From assembly GCF_900496995.4 (NCBI RefSeq), contig NC_044030.1, positions 75,184,017 to 75,248,016 of the forward strand: a DNA stretch of 64,000 bases, read 5' to 3'. Below the pieces are notes generated by a model, which was not told the DNA's origin, ran no database searches, and worked only from the letters and a program-made list of their open reading frames with translations. Shown here in pieces: positions 33,420-46,700 of the stretch. This DNA is from Aquila chrysaetos chrysaetos. Lineage: Eukaryota > Chordata > Aves > Accipitriformes > Accipitridae. A program made the translations under genes and the position numbers. The number at the start of each line of letters is the position of its first letter. The first letter of the stretch is position 1.

Positions 33420-36400
33420 CATAAAAGCACTTACTCATGCTGTCAGCAGAAGCAAAATATACACCTAAAGGAAAGAACAAGTAGGCTTTTAGGAAATGGT
33501 AAACTGCACATAAAGAAGATGTCACTTCCTAGAGTTCTCTGTTGTCAGTGCGCAAATAAAAGCCACACTTCCAAAAGGCCTCTCTGTCTTTGCAGAGGGG
33601 ATGAGGACACCTCCATTTCCTCTTCCTCTGCCTCTGGCAGCTTGAAGAAGTGATCTGTTCTGCACTGCCGAGGTCCTGTACAGAAACTAGAACCTGTGAA
33701 CTTCTGTCCATTTTGTTTTTTGACCTCTTACCCATCTCAGTCAAATTAAATTACATTAACTGATGCATGAAATGGCCAGTTCCTCATTCAGTGTAAGATC
33801 TCCTCTTTTGACTTGCTTTGGTGCGTAACACTTTATTGACTACTGCTGTCCCACTCTTTGCTTTGTGCTGTTTTGATTACTGTGCCTCCTCCCACCCATC
33901 TGTTCCTGGAGCCTTTGTCCTTCTCTCTCAGTAATCTCATTTGTTCCCATTCCAGTCGTGTGATGACAAATGACAAATGGGTATTCCACCAAGTCCATAC
34001 ATTCATTTTTTATCACATTAGTGCTTTAATAAACTGGAAAAGACAGAACTCCTGAAGCATGTATTTTTATTTAATTAAATATTTTAAAAATCTATTCACT
34101 GGGACAAGATCTGTCAATAGTATAAAAAGTGGGTTTTTTCCACACTTGCCCCATAATTTAATAATTAGTTAACATGCAGGAGAAAAGACATACAGAGGTT
34201 TCAGTGCTAATGCCAACTCTAAGGAGTTCCTGTCTCCTGACTCTGACAGCTTGCTGCTGTCCTTTCAGATCTCTTGCTCTGCCATGCCAACATAACTGCA
34301 AACCATATCAATGAACTGATCTGGCTGAAAAAATAATCCACATTTTCCCTCAGAATATTTTAAAGATTAATCAGTTCCTGCACTGATATTACTATGTAAA
34401 CTGATACTGCCTATAGTGCTGAATATCCAGCCAAAGTGTAGATGTCTGGTTTCTTTATGTCATGAGACTTCTGTTCCATTTATATGGGAATACAAGTCAA
34501 ATTAGCACTTTAGAAGAGTTTCTGTCTTGGGATTACACATAACCACAGTCCAGCTCTTTGGCTGACAGTGGATCTGGGATGTCTGAGCCCAACTCTGTTT
34601 TTGAGGGACACCGTGAGAAAATTTCTAGCATTTCTTTTACAAGCAATATGGGTACCTATTGTAGAGTTACTAAATCTTGAGCAGAAATCATTTTTGCTCT
34701 CTAAAGCCTTTTAAGTTCTCTGGACAGAATTGCTATGGTGTTGGTAAGGCACAGCAGAGTAGAGGTTTGTATTTCAGCACTCGCTACTTATCTCAAATTA
34801 TGATATGGTTCTTTGATGGAGACAAATGCATGTGAGGAACAAGGTGGCCATTGTCCTGTGCACTTCAGGGATGATAATCCAAGGCTGAACTGAGCCCAGG
34901 AAAGAGTTAAAGATATTTACATTAATAAAATTCCAGGGGCAAATTTTGCAGGTGTTGTTCCAAGACATGAAAATGATAACAAAAGCGAAAATCTCCACAA
35001 GCCTAAGTAATTATTACAGCATCACTTTGATCCAAACCAAGATGATTTATCCTTCCAATTCAGTTCAGTTTACATAAAGGGTTTGTTCTGTACCCAGATA
35101 CTATCTATAAATGCAGAAATTGGTTGCCTAAAGAAAGTGAAGGTGCCTAAAGCAGAAGAAGGTGGTACATTTTGGGGAGGACCAATATGAATTAGGTGTA
35201 GTTTGTAAGGTTACACTTTTAAAAAGAATGCAATAATTTCTTTCTCAATATTTCTTTCATGTCTGAAAGTACTTGGAAAAACAGAGGAAGTGTGGAGATA
35301 CTTTGTTTAAATTGAAAATAAATACAGAACCATCTTTCTTCTTAGAAATAAAATTTATCTTGAAGGTTTTGCTGTCAACTTATGATCAGTACCTCCTTCC
35401 ATAGGCTTCAGTGGAATCATGCACATGTTGTAAAAGACTTAACGACTAATGTAAATAATATTTGCTGTGTATAAAGCTGCATTTTACCCATGTTATATGT
35501 TGTTTTGGGTGGCAGGCAGCAGAAAAAATGTATTATTCCTCCTTGAACAGCCATGAAAAGAAGTTTAATCTTTACTATTTATGGAAGAGAAAGGAAAGAT
35601 ATTTCTCACTCTGTGAAAATCAAACACTTTGAGCAGTAACCCTGTAGAGCTCAAATCAAGTCAGTGGAGTCTGGCAAACTGGCCTCTCATTTCTATGGAG
35701 ACGATAGTTTACTGGAGGCACCTGCTTTCAGTTGTTCAGGATATTGGTCCCCTTTTTTTACAGAATGACAATATAAGTCCTGTTGTGCACTGCATTTTGC
35801 TGTTGTTTAGGGTTTTTTTTAGAGCAAAAGATAAAACAGACATACTTTTTCACCTAGCTACACAAGATTTCATCTGAAGTATAATGCAGTCATTCCTCAT
35901 AATTCATCATTGCTCTCAAAGTTTCAGGCAAAGATCTAGTCTGTGGACCCATAAAGAAGGAGCTTCTTTCACAAAGACTTTCAAGGGAAAAATCCACATT
36001 TTTGAGGGGTTTTTCTGTAATTTTGATCTTGTCGCAAAAAGGTGGAACTCTGCTGTTTTGTCCTTTTGGGGAATTCTGTTCCTTTTTTCTTGAAGTTCAG
36101 TTGATGACAAATTACTTGATCAGGCATAGCTTTCCAGTGGCAGTACAGCATTAAATATTTTCAAGAGATAAAGTAAATGAAAATCCCAAACTTTGCCAGT
36201 GGTTGAATTTATAGTTGGGTTACACTTAAGAGTTTTACATGGAATTCCTATAAAAACAAAGAAAAAACTTGAACTTGATGGACCAAGTCTGGGGACTGGC
36301 TCAAAATTAAGAGCTCTATTTTAACAGTCTCTGTTAACTGTTTTCAACACCACCACAAAACAACTTCCATAGTAGATTATTGTATTACTCACAGATTTGC

Positions 36401-37781
36401 AATAAACCCAGAAGAGCACTTGGCTCTTGTTTGTATGTGGTACAGAAATGACACCTGCACGACATCAATAACTGTGCTATACAATCAGTGAACTTTTTCA
36501 TTTGTGGATTTATGAGTAATGCCATACTCTGTTGCCCGTGAGGCCTAATCCTCTTATTTCCACTTGTGACTTGGGTTATGCTCAGCTTGATCAGTCATTT
36601 CAAATTTCCTCTTTTGTCTTTCAGGGAAGATCACAAGTGTTGCACTGCTTCAAAGCCGATGCTGGCAATTGATGCTCAGCTGATTCTTTTTAGTAAGGCC
36701 ATGTTAAGAAATGAGTCCATGATTTCTGGTTGGCCTTTGAATGCTTACACCTTTACTTGTTCTGCTGCTTGCTGTCAGTATAATTTCAGAGGCTACAGTT
36801 TGCAGATGCTGGATTGAGATTGAGTTCAAGAGATATACATCTATACATAATAAGAAGACTAAGTTCTCCCTATCACAGTTTTGTAATTAAAATACCATGC
36901 AAAAATAGCATACTTTCTTATTATTAATCACAACCATTTAAAAAATTGGTCCAAATTGAATGTTGCCCAAACTGAATATAAAATGTAAGGATCGGTTCCT
37001 GTTACCCAGGGTGTCTTCTTTCTGTGAAGCATGCAAAGTGCTTTGGGAAATCTGTGGTAGGACACCAATAGGAATCACTGTTTCCATCTGTCCGTGGAGA
37101 ATTGCCAGCACTGCAATGGCTCAGGAGGAGGCAGAAGAATCAGTCCAGCTTTCCCCTGGACTATACAAAGAAAACAAAATGAGGCTTCTCAGTGTTATTT
37201 CTGGTACCCTCGTGCAGCAGTCTGGAGCAGCTGAGGTGCCTTGAAGTCCTGGCCCAAAGCAAGTGTATTCATCTGTGTCGTGCTGTGTATGTGCCATTGG
37301 GTCACAGGCTGGCTACAGGGTTGGGGTGGGGATAAAGCTCAGTTGCTGGCGATGGACAGTGCAACGTGATAAGCAAGTTGCAAGGGGATGGTGCCCACAC
37401 AGGGGTGATGAAATCTTGGATTTAGGCTGTTAACCTTTTGCTGCTTGTAGGACTGCTTGAAGGAACATCAGTCTTTCCAACCTTAGAATTCACACCTGGT
37501 TAAACACAAACACATTTTAATGTGCTGGTCCCTCACACAGAGGCTCCCTCCCCTCTCCCTGCTCCCCAAATTGAAGGGCCAGAGACAAAAAGAAGTTGCC
37601 TGAGTTTTTTACAGATGTAAGACAATGAATATTTCTTTAATCTCTTGAGGAATGGCCATGCTTTTCCAGCTGAAGTTAGAACAACAAAAAAATGCCATGG
37701 TAGACACACATTCTGAAAACTTGAACCCAAACTGTTAATGTTCAACTAAAATGATAAGCTACCAAAACACATGTCAGTTTA

Positions 37782-37813
37782 TATATAATGGCTGTATGCA
37801 ATGCCATTATATA
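37782..37813. repeat. Inverted repeat, 11-bp arms
   Basis: TATATAATGGC (37,782-37,792) and GCCATTATATA (37,803-37,813) are exact reverse complements around a 10-base loop containing ATGCAAT. Confidence 0.85.
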
Positions 37814-40800
37814 AAGGGCAATATCAAGCAGGCTAGAGTATGTAGAGCTAACGACACTGTAATAGCTAAGATACCTTATTGCTGTGTTTGTTGAAAACTA
37901 TGGACCTCTTCCATAGTCATGTCTTTTTTAGTTTTCTTTCAGTTTGGAAATGAAAAGCATAGGTGTGGCAAAGTTACTGTTGCAGCTGCAGGCATGCCTT
38001 GACTGCAGAAATACAGGTAATTATTTTTTCATTAATAGTAGTCATAGGGAGGGAAAGAAAAACATGCTTTGTAATAATGCCTAGAGCAACTACTTTGAAT
38101 TGGAAGTCGTAGGACTACTGAAGAGAAATTAACTTCCAATAGAAATACAATCTTGTGCACATTGTTCTTATTTTGAAACACTTCAAAAGATGATTTTGCC
38201 TATCCCTCGTAGAAATTGCAGTGTTTCTTCCTGCAGTTATCAGAGGATAACCTTCCTGAGACGGGTGATGAGTTATTAGAAACTGAAAAATGCTATATAC
38301 AATTCGTGACAATTTTAGTAGCATCATAGAAATGAAAAAGTATTTCTCTGTATTTTAAAATTAACATTAATCTGAATGAGGCCTATATTTCCTTGGCAAT
38401 GTATCGTATATTTAGACACATTCATTACTAAGGTGGACAGTTTATTGTTCACAAGGACTAGGGCATTAACTGGAAAGGAAACATGGAATATGATCTAGAC
38501 ATGCTGTCTTGACGGGCTGCTACTGTAAAATAGGGTTATTCTCACAACTTCACAAGCAAATCTATTGCCTATCTTCAGCTTTTTCTTACAGAGCTGACTT
38601 ATCCCTGCTATAGTGCCAGATGGATTGACCTGAAAAAGAAGGGGAGAAGAAATGAGGTGTCTGAAAGTGTATCATGGAACAGCTAATGAGACATCTCTAC
38701 TTTAAGGTCATTGATGTTGTTTCTGCATGCAGTGAAGGGCAGTGCTTCAGGGAGTCTCCAAAGTCTTCTGACGGAAATGAAGGTATGGATCCAGTTCCTT
38801 TTCTATTACTACATGGGGCACAGAAATACAACTGCTAGAAGACACACTTGCTGACTGAGATTTATACTGTCTCAGTCCCCAGGTATTAAGCTGGGCCCTC
38901 CTGAAGTTGCTGTAACTCATACCAGTTGTCAATAATCTAATTTTGATAAATCAGGGTATGTCCCTAACATGTGTATCTGTCATAATCCTTCTTATGCCAG
39001 ACTGGGAGCTCCTAAGACAATTCTGAGAGCAGGATTTTTCTGTAAGCCATGGCAGCTCTCCTGCATTTCGCCTTGAATGTTGTATCTCTGCAAAAATTTC
39101 CTGATTTGTTGTCTTTCACCCTGTTATCTCACATTCAATATTCCCCTGTAGATGTGAGGAAACACAGCAAGTATTGATCAGATTACATTGGGTTATCAGG
39201 TAGGGTTTTAGCCCCATAATTTGTATGCTTTAGAGGAGTACGTGCTTTTGAAATATGCTCCAGGAGCATCAGCAGAATCTGTGACTAATTGCGGGGGGCC
39301 AGTCTTTTTCAACCTAGCATCTGCTTTTACATAATTGAACAGCACACCTCTCGTGGGGCCGCATCTCAGCTCACCTTTCAGTATCAGTGGGAAAGGATGG
39401 GTAGGTGTAGCACTGCATGACTGTTGAGGACCATCTAGCCATGATTTTAGCAGTGGTAGTGAAGATAAGCAGTGTAGCGAAGGGATGGTCTTGAGATCAC
39501 CCTAGACCTCTGGGACATCACAGTTTGCCTTCCCAAGTTCCATTCTCCCCATTTGTAAACTAAAAATGACATCCACCTGCCCGCCTTTACCTTACTTTGT
39601 GGTGTGAAGTGGAAGCTGTTAAGATAGCAAAAGTAGCAAGTGCTGCAAAGTGTTATTACTGTATGTATGCATGTACGCTCATGTTTTGTGTGTGTAGTTT
39701 TGTCAACTTGTAGTTCTTGTATACATATCTACACAGAAGTTGGTGTCAATTAAAAGAAGTAAACATGTCCCCTTTTCATTTAATTTTTTAGCATCAGATC
39801 GGCTCGTCTTGAGTTTTCATGCTGCAATATTTTCAGCTAAAAGCTTCGTTGCATTTTTACATAACATTAAGTATAGGAAGTTAAACCCACAAAACACAAA
39901 AAGAGACACCCAGATACAGGATCTCGCAGTAGAAATCCCTTAGGTGTGTTCCAGAAGAGTACAGATTCCTTGAAATAAAAAGAGAATAGCTTTGCAGAAA
40001 CACAAGGAAAGAACTTGAAAGTCTGAATGGCAGGATATATTTGTGGTACAGATGATGTTAAAATATTTTGTCTTTTCAACCTCTAGGGGGGACTATGTTT
40101 TCAGCGAACCTGTCTGTGAAGAATTTTCTTAATCTGCAGCAGGCAGCTCAGACTGTCGCTAATGCTAGCTGGAGCGAGTCAAGTGATTCTTGATTTGTGT
40201 ATGAGTTATTTCTGGGGGGAAAAAAGCCTGTGTCTGAAATGACTTTAGTCCTAAAAGGCCAGCCTGAAATCTTTGCTTTCACTGCAGTCCGCGGGCATTC
40301 TGCCTGCTACTGATTCACGATTGCAGGATTTGTTCCTATTAAAAAGCATTTATGTAGCTGAAAAAACTGTCTGTGGAGAAATGTTGAATTTATAGCTATG
40401 GAAAATACTGTAAGTGAACTAATGAAGAGGTGGATTAAGTGGCATTTTGAATTGGGATTAACAAGTAAATCCTCATGCATAACTTTCTGGCTCAGAAAAA
40501 TAAATCAATCACAGGCTGGGATTCTTCTTTATAAAACCACTTGTGGTGAAGGGAAACAACCGAAATATTAACAACACTTTGGGCCCGCAGAGACACTGTG
40601 ACTCCCATAAGGCTAAATGCAATTGCTCAGGTGAGTGAGGACCACAAACTGTTGGCCAAATCCTTTTCTGAAAGCATCACAATTGGTCTTCGACGTTACT
40701 ACTGCTACACAGTACTGGCTAGATGCCTTTTGTTTCTTTTCCCCCTCATGCTGGCACTGCTTCTCCCACTCTTATTCATTCCCAGCAGTACTTTACCTCA

Positions 40801-41852
40801 CAAGGAGCAGCCAGTGTGAAGGGATGGCAGCCCTGTGATTTATGGGCTTACTATCTCTTCCATTGTGTTTACACAGCTTATGCTCAAATAAGACAGCTAG
40901 GAGAGTATGGAGCTCACACATAAAATGAAAACGATATTCTGGTGGGGGAAGGAGGGAATCAAGAGAGATCCATCCAGATTTCGGTGTTGTAAACACATCT
41001 GTAGGGTCACCATAAAGCAGTGACTACAAAGGTCAGCATTTCAAAATGTGTCTTAAGAAAATGTTTTTGCAAGCTTTGTGGTGAAGATGGCTGGTGTGTT
41101 GTATATTGTAACATTCTGCTTAATCTCCACTCTGTTATATGGAGTCATTTACAACAAAAAATGCCTGACATAACTTACAGTACAGGAACATACAAAGCCA
41201 GCTTCACCAGGGTGGATGTTTATGTAATCTTCAAGAACACTCTGAAGTTCGATTCAGTAATCAAATAAAACTACGTGAGAGGCACATTTCTCAGAGGCGC
41301 TACCCATGTTTGAATTTCTGAGCTTCTTTATTTTACCGAGCTCCATTAGACAAATGCTCCTGAAAAAAAAGATTTTTTTTGACGATTATTTCTGTACATT
41401 ATTTGCTGTTTTCATTCGACTTCTCAGTTGTAATTGCACAAGCGCTCCCAGCTCTTTTTTCATTTTAGTCGAGGCATCTTAAAGGTGAGCATATGGTCAC
41501 CCCTGGAGCGCAGGTTTCCCATTCATAGACTGCACAGTGAGGGCAGCAACAAAAGTAAGTTTACACATACTGCCCTGACAACGACCTCTGTGCTGAACTA
41601 AACAAACCCCTTCTGTAAAGCCAGGAGCAGTTCACTCACCTTTCGAATGCAAACCTGGCACTCTCCGAGTAACCATAAAACATCAAACCGCACAGCCCTG
41701 CTCTGGGTTTGAGGATGTGTGCTGTTAGGGAGCACAGAAATCTCCGTAGAGAGCCATCCTTTAGGATTTTGCTGTCAAAAAGCATCAGGTATTCCAAAGC
41801 CTCTTTCACAAAACATTTTGCGTGTTCCGCATCGACTTTATTCCAGAACAGG

Positions 41853-41875
41853 AGTGTCCATTTTAAATGGACACT
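41853..41875. repeat. Perfect palindrome, 11-bp arms and 1-base centre
   Basis: AGTGTCCATTT and AAATGGACACT flank a single T. The site is about 1.2 kb upstream of the NPR3 start codon. The core looks like an over-long CArG box (CC, nine A/T, GG), too long for a canonical SRF site. Confidence 0.9.
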
Positions 41876-42356
41876 AACAAAATCTTAAGCGTAGCAGCTT
41901 TACAGCCAGTGAGCACAGGGATGCATTTAACATGCTCTGACTAGGCAGTGTTGTCAAGATAATTTAAAAAGTTATTTTTCTTTTTTTCCCCAAGAAAATA
42001 ATCTCAGAACAGGACTTGTCTCCTTCACTGGGGAAACCCCCTGCTGCCTGGGGCACGAAACTTTGTCTCTGAGACACAATGGGTGGAAAACCGTGTATGG
42101 GCCTTCTTGCCACGGGGGTCTCAGAAAGACCCCAGAGGAACACGGGCAGGGGTCAGGGATCCGGGCTCAGGGATCCAGTGCCAGCTTCCCCATCGGGTTC
42201 TGTCGTCCCTGAGCACGGGCATCTCGGACGGGCGAGGAGCCGGGAAGCCCTGCTTGCGCCCTGCCGCAGCTGCCTGCATCCCCCAGCGCTGATGCTGCAA
42301 CCCCCCCTTCCCCAAATCCCCCAGCCCTGCCGAGCACCGACCCCTAAGACCTGGGC

Positions 42357-42376
42357 GGGGGGGGGGGGGGGGGGGG
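42357..42376. repeat. Run of 20 G
   Basis: An uninterrupted G run about 0.7 kb upstream of the NPR3 ATG. It could form G-quadruplexes and is prone to assembly length errors. Confidence 0.93.
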
Positions 42377-43071
42377 CTGGCTGAAACGCTTCCCTTGTGC
42401 GGCTTAACCGTGCTGAACTCAACCCCCCCAAAATCCTTTACAAAAATGACAGTGCGATGGGATCCCTTACTCCCCGACCCTGCCCGCCGGGGAGGGCGGC
42501 AGCCGAGCAGGAAGGTCCGTGTACGCACACACCGAAGTGTTGCATATGCGATAAGGACACCCCCCACACACACCCCCCTCGCCCGGCCGGCGGTTTCGGC
42601 GGTCTCCACGCTCGCAGCTCGCCGGGGAGAGGTGTGCGGGCGCGGGGGGGGGCCGCCGGAGGGGGGCGGGCGGGGCGGGCGGGAGCGCCCGGGCCGGCTC
42701 CTCCCTGCGCACAAACCCGGCCGCGCCGCGCCGGGCGTGCGGAGAGCCGCCGCCGCTCCCGCGCTACTTAAGCGGGGAGGGCGCAGCCCGGCAGCCCCGC
42801 GGGGGGATCTGGCGGGGGGGGCGGGCGGGCGGGCGGGGGGGAGAGGCAAATAATTAACAACGACAACAACAATCTATATCTATAAGAAAACAAGAAAAGC
42901 GGAGCCGAGATGCTCCGTCCGTAACCCGCAGGCGGGGGCAGGTTGTGAATCCGCCAAACACCTGAGAAATAAAGCACGACCGAACAATTTCGAGGCGGGC
43001 GGGGAAGGGGCGGGGGGCGGCGGCGGCGAAAAGTTTGCCGGAGCTCGGGCGTCTCGGGGGGGGCGGGCGCG

Positions 43072-43786
43072 ATGCCGCCCTGGCTGCTCGGCAGCCTCTG
43101 CTGCGTGCTGGCGGCGCGGGCGGCGCTGGGCGGCGGCCCCGCGGGCGCGGAGGCGGCGGCGGCGGCGGAGGAGGAGAAGCTGATCCGGGTGCTGGTGCTG
43201 CTGCCGCAGGACGACGCCTACCTCTTCTCGCTGGGGCGGGTGCGGCCGGCCATCGAGTACGCGGTGCGGAGCCTGCGGGAGAGCGGCGCCGGCTTGCCGC
43301 CCGGCTACGCCTTCCAGCTCACCTACGAGGACTCGGCGTGCGGCAACCGCGCCCTCTTCAGCCTGGTGGACATGGTGGCCCTGCAGCGCCGCCGCCCCGA
43401 CCTGCTGCTGGGGCCCGTCTGCGAGTACGCGGCGGCGCCGGTGGCGCGGCTGGCGGCCCACTGGGACGTCCCCATGCTGTCGGCGGGGGCGCTGGCCGCC
43501 GGCTTCGGCGCCAAGGGCGGCGAGTACTCGCACCTCACCCGCGTCGCGCCCGCCTACGCCAAGATGGGCGAGATGCTGCTGGCCCTCTTCCGCCACCACC
43601 AGTGGAGCCGGGCCACGCTGCTCTACAGCGACAGCAACCCCGAGCGCAGCTGCTACTTCGCCATGGAGGGCGTCCATGTGGTCTTCCAGGAGGAGGCCTT
43701 CCACATGGCCGTGCACAGCTTCGACGAGAGCAGCCGGCACCTCGACCTCGACGACGTCGTCCGCGCCCTCCAGACCGGCGAGAGGG
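43072..43786 (+). CDS. NPR3: NPR3 coding exon 1
   Basis: Encodes residues 1-238 plus the first base of Val239, ending at the donor GTGAGT. It is extremely GC-rich at third codon positions, as expected for a first exon inside a CpG island. It contains the signal peptide and the membrane-distal lobe of the ligand-binding domain. Confidence 0.95.
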
Positions 43787-46700
43787 GTGAGTGGCGGCGG
43801 GGCGCCCGGCTTGGCTCCTCCGCGGTGTTCGGTGGCGGAGGGGGCCAGGGACGGGGCGCCGGGGCGGTGGGAGCGCCGGGGAGCCAAAGTCCTGCGGGAG
43901 GGAAGAGTCCCGTCCCGTCCCGTCCCGTCCGTCCCGTCCCTGCCCAACTCGCTGCGGTGCTGTGCCAGCATCCCCGGGCCAGGCATCCCCCGACAGAGGG
44001 GCACCAGCTGCCCTGGGCAAAATCTGTGCCCGCAGAAGTTCCTCAGAGTTTTGCCTCCCGCGGCGGGGAGGGAGGCTCGCCCTCGGGGACCGCGCCGGGA
44101 GGGTTTTGTGTGGCATAGTAAGAAATCAGCTTTCTGCCAGCGGTCTGGGTTGCCCCAAATCGCCCGCATCAGCGGAGCGGCAAATCTGTTGCTTATTCGC
44201 TGAGATTTTTGCAGTGACTCTCTGTAAGTAAGTTCAAAGTCAAAGCAAAGATGTTTTCTTCTCACCCTGCTGTGTCTTGCCAGGGGGATCCTTTTCCCCA
44301 GCTCCTGCCGTTGGAAGCCCCGTCGAGTGCCTCATAAATAACAAATGCATTTAGGGGAAGCGGTCATTTTGGGGGATGTGTGGATGCGAAACCCGTGAGT
44401 GCGCGCAGTAATATTGCCACCAACTGTTAGCAAAACACCGTGGAGATAAATGGCTTGTAAAACATCTTGGAAAGTCACCCCTGGGCTGGATGAACTGGCT
44501 TTGCATCATGAAGTAGTAAAATGCTCAGAGTGCTTTGGGATGTGGGAATTTGTAGTTAGATGTGTTTTAAAGTGAGATCTCGCTGAGCAACATGTGGATA
44601 CGTGGGCTTACAAAAAAGGCGTTTTCTGTTAGAGGCTTTTGCCAGCCACAGGCTTCCCCAGTAAGGTACTGCAAAAGAAGAAAAGGTGTATTCCAGAAGT
44701 GGACCGCAGGATCAAGTTAAAGAAAGTCCCCTTAGCTGTTTTCCAAAAGAGGCATAGATGTACAAAGTGCTTTGTAAAATTGTTACATCCCCGTTTGTAG
44801 AATGTTAAAATAGCATCAAAATGGGACCGATAAAGATCATGCCGTGCGTGACTGGCACAACTGGTGTAATGGTGCCGTGGGCTGGAGACGGAGCAGCCTT
44901 GCACTGCTGATGTTGTTACGCTGCTGTGAAATCCTTAACGTGTGCAGGAGCGTGTGTGAGATAACTGAGGTCTAATAGCATATGGCTGTTTAATTCTCTA
45001 TTCACCGAAGCAGGTGCTTAAAATAAAGCTTTCCTAGTAAGTGCCATTCAGGGAAATATACTGAATGGAGAGAAAGAAATGTGTAAGTGCTAGAGCAAAC
45101 CACTATGTGGGGAAAGATGCTTTTCTTTTTTAATCAGTGCAACTTTCAGGCGGGGGGGCGGTTCAGCTTTCCAGATGCTAAGAGCGTAACAGCATGCTTA
45201 CAGCGGGAAAAGGCGAGTGTTCACCCTTAGCCATAGGGAGCTATGGCTATGCTGTGGGAATGTGACTGATGGCTAAAGACAACCCTGCTCTTCAGACCAT
45301 GCTGACAGTCAGGGAAGAGAGGCTTGCTTTCAGCCTGGGCTTAAATGCTTTGCTGAGCTGAGACCTTTGGTCTTGCATGATTCTGTAACTTGCAAATGAC
45401 TGAACAAAAGCAGCCCGCTGACTCACTTCTTTCCCTGCCTTGTGCCCTGTGGGGTCCCTCCCTCTGTCTCACCTCTTTCGTTTGTCCTCTGGCTCATGCC
45501 GCTACTGTGAAAGGCAGCAAGTGGGGCCCTTCAGCTACCACTTGTGCCTTTCTGACTTCAAAGTCTGACCGCAGGACTTGCCTGGCACATTCACTGGGGC
45601 CCAAGGGGTGGTCCTGCTGCTTACGGCATCTTTCAGGTTGTCACAGTATTTTAAAAGTCATATATCATGTGAAGGATGCACCGTGTGCCTTAGCTGACCA
45701 GATGAGGTCTTCATTTCTCCTGAGGACTCCTTGGAGGTCCCCCCAACGGGGCAGCAGGGCTTGTGGGTGACGTGGCACTGTCCAAAGCACTTTCTAGAAA
45801 TGTTTTTGGTTGGTTGGTTGGTTTGCTCACCTACTGTGACACTGTCCTGGGCTCTGACCCTGCACCTTCTCTGTTTCCAGAGATTGCTGCTGGTGTTGGT
45901 CCACCTGAGTGCGAGTGGTTGGGCTTCCTTGAGCTGCCCGAGTGGGAGTGGGCTTTCAAGCAGATACAGGTTACCCGCTTGAAACTCTCCCAGGGCTGAG
46001 AAAGAAGCTGCCCCACCAGCTGGCCTGTGGGCAGCCGGGGCAGAGGCTGGCCCCGCGGGTTAGGTTGCTGCTGGCTGGGGGTGTGCACTGAGCTCTCGGG
46101 GGTCCAGGAGGCAGGGGTGCCCTCAGCCATGCACCTGTGTTTGCCAGTGGCTGCCTGGTCAGTCCTTGGAGCCACAACAAAATCATGGTGAAAAATATGA
46201 TGATAAAAGTTAACCACTTGTCTTTAATGAATTTTGTTAGTAGTTCAAGCTCCCTTGTAGGCTCGGTTAGCTACTCTGCAGTCTTGATGCTGTAGGCTCA
46301 GGTTTGCCTTAACAGTTACAAACCCAGGACTGTGCTTAAATGCATTGTGCATAAGCATGTAGTCCAAGGGATGCACGTAGCAAAGGGAACACTTACTCCT
46401 TTAACTGGAATTAAACTCTTAAGTATTTGCAGGATGAGTCAATAATCCTCGTCAATAAAATCAGAATATTAGTATTAAAATTACTGTGGTCTGTGTGTAC
46501 TAAACTGGAGGGAGAAAATTTTGTACGTGTTTGCACTTACACATTTGTATGTACACAATAGTCAGGTACAGATGCAGATTAAATACACATAATTTACATT
46601 TCTGGAAGACATGCCCTTAGCTTATTTGCTTCAAAATTTTGAAATATGTAATCTTTGCTCTCCTGCTGGGTTAAAAACCACATCCAAATAGTTAATATTA

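Larger units (their letters stand above)
26230..42000. other. Intergenic DNA between TARS1 and NPR3
   Basis: This is about 16 kb of mostly AT-rich sequence between two divergent genes. I recognised a degenerate CR1/L3-like relic (about 31,440-32,130), a TG microsatellite (33,390-33,415), a 23-A run (28,505-28,527), two short palindromes (37,782-37,813 and 41,853-41,875), a 16-bp tandem duplication (32,767-32,798) and a CTCF-like site (27,530-27,544). No exon was recognised. Distal enhancers for NPR3 could lie here, but the sequence alone does not show them. Confidence 0.6.
42100..44120. promoter_or_regulatory. NPR3: CpG island with NPR3 promoter, 5' UTR and first exon
   Basis: This is a long GC- and CpG-dense stretch with many GC boxes. 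The 5' UTR probably occupies the last few hundred bases before 43,072, but no TATA box or clear initiator fixes the start site. G-rich blocks lie at 42,357-42,376, around 42,640-42,690 and around 42,816-42,842. The island extends through exon 1 into intron 1. Confidence 0.8.

Noticed and set aside
42121..42849. A 242-codon minus-strand frame upstream of NPR3
   Set aside because: It is Pro/Arg-rich, crosses the 20-G run, lies in the CpG island and has no recognisable domain. It is explained by GC content.
42880..44265. A 461-codon open frame antisense to NPR3 exon 1
   Set aside because: It is a mirror of the extremely GC-rich NPR3 exon and flanks, where stop codons are rare on both strands. 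The product is low-complexity Arg/Ala/Gly-rich and the conserved protein is on the other strand.
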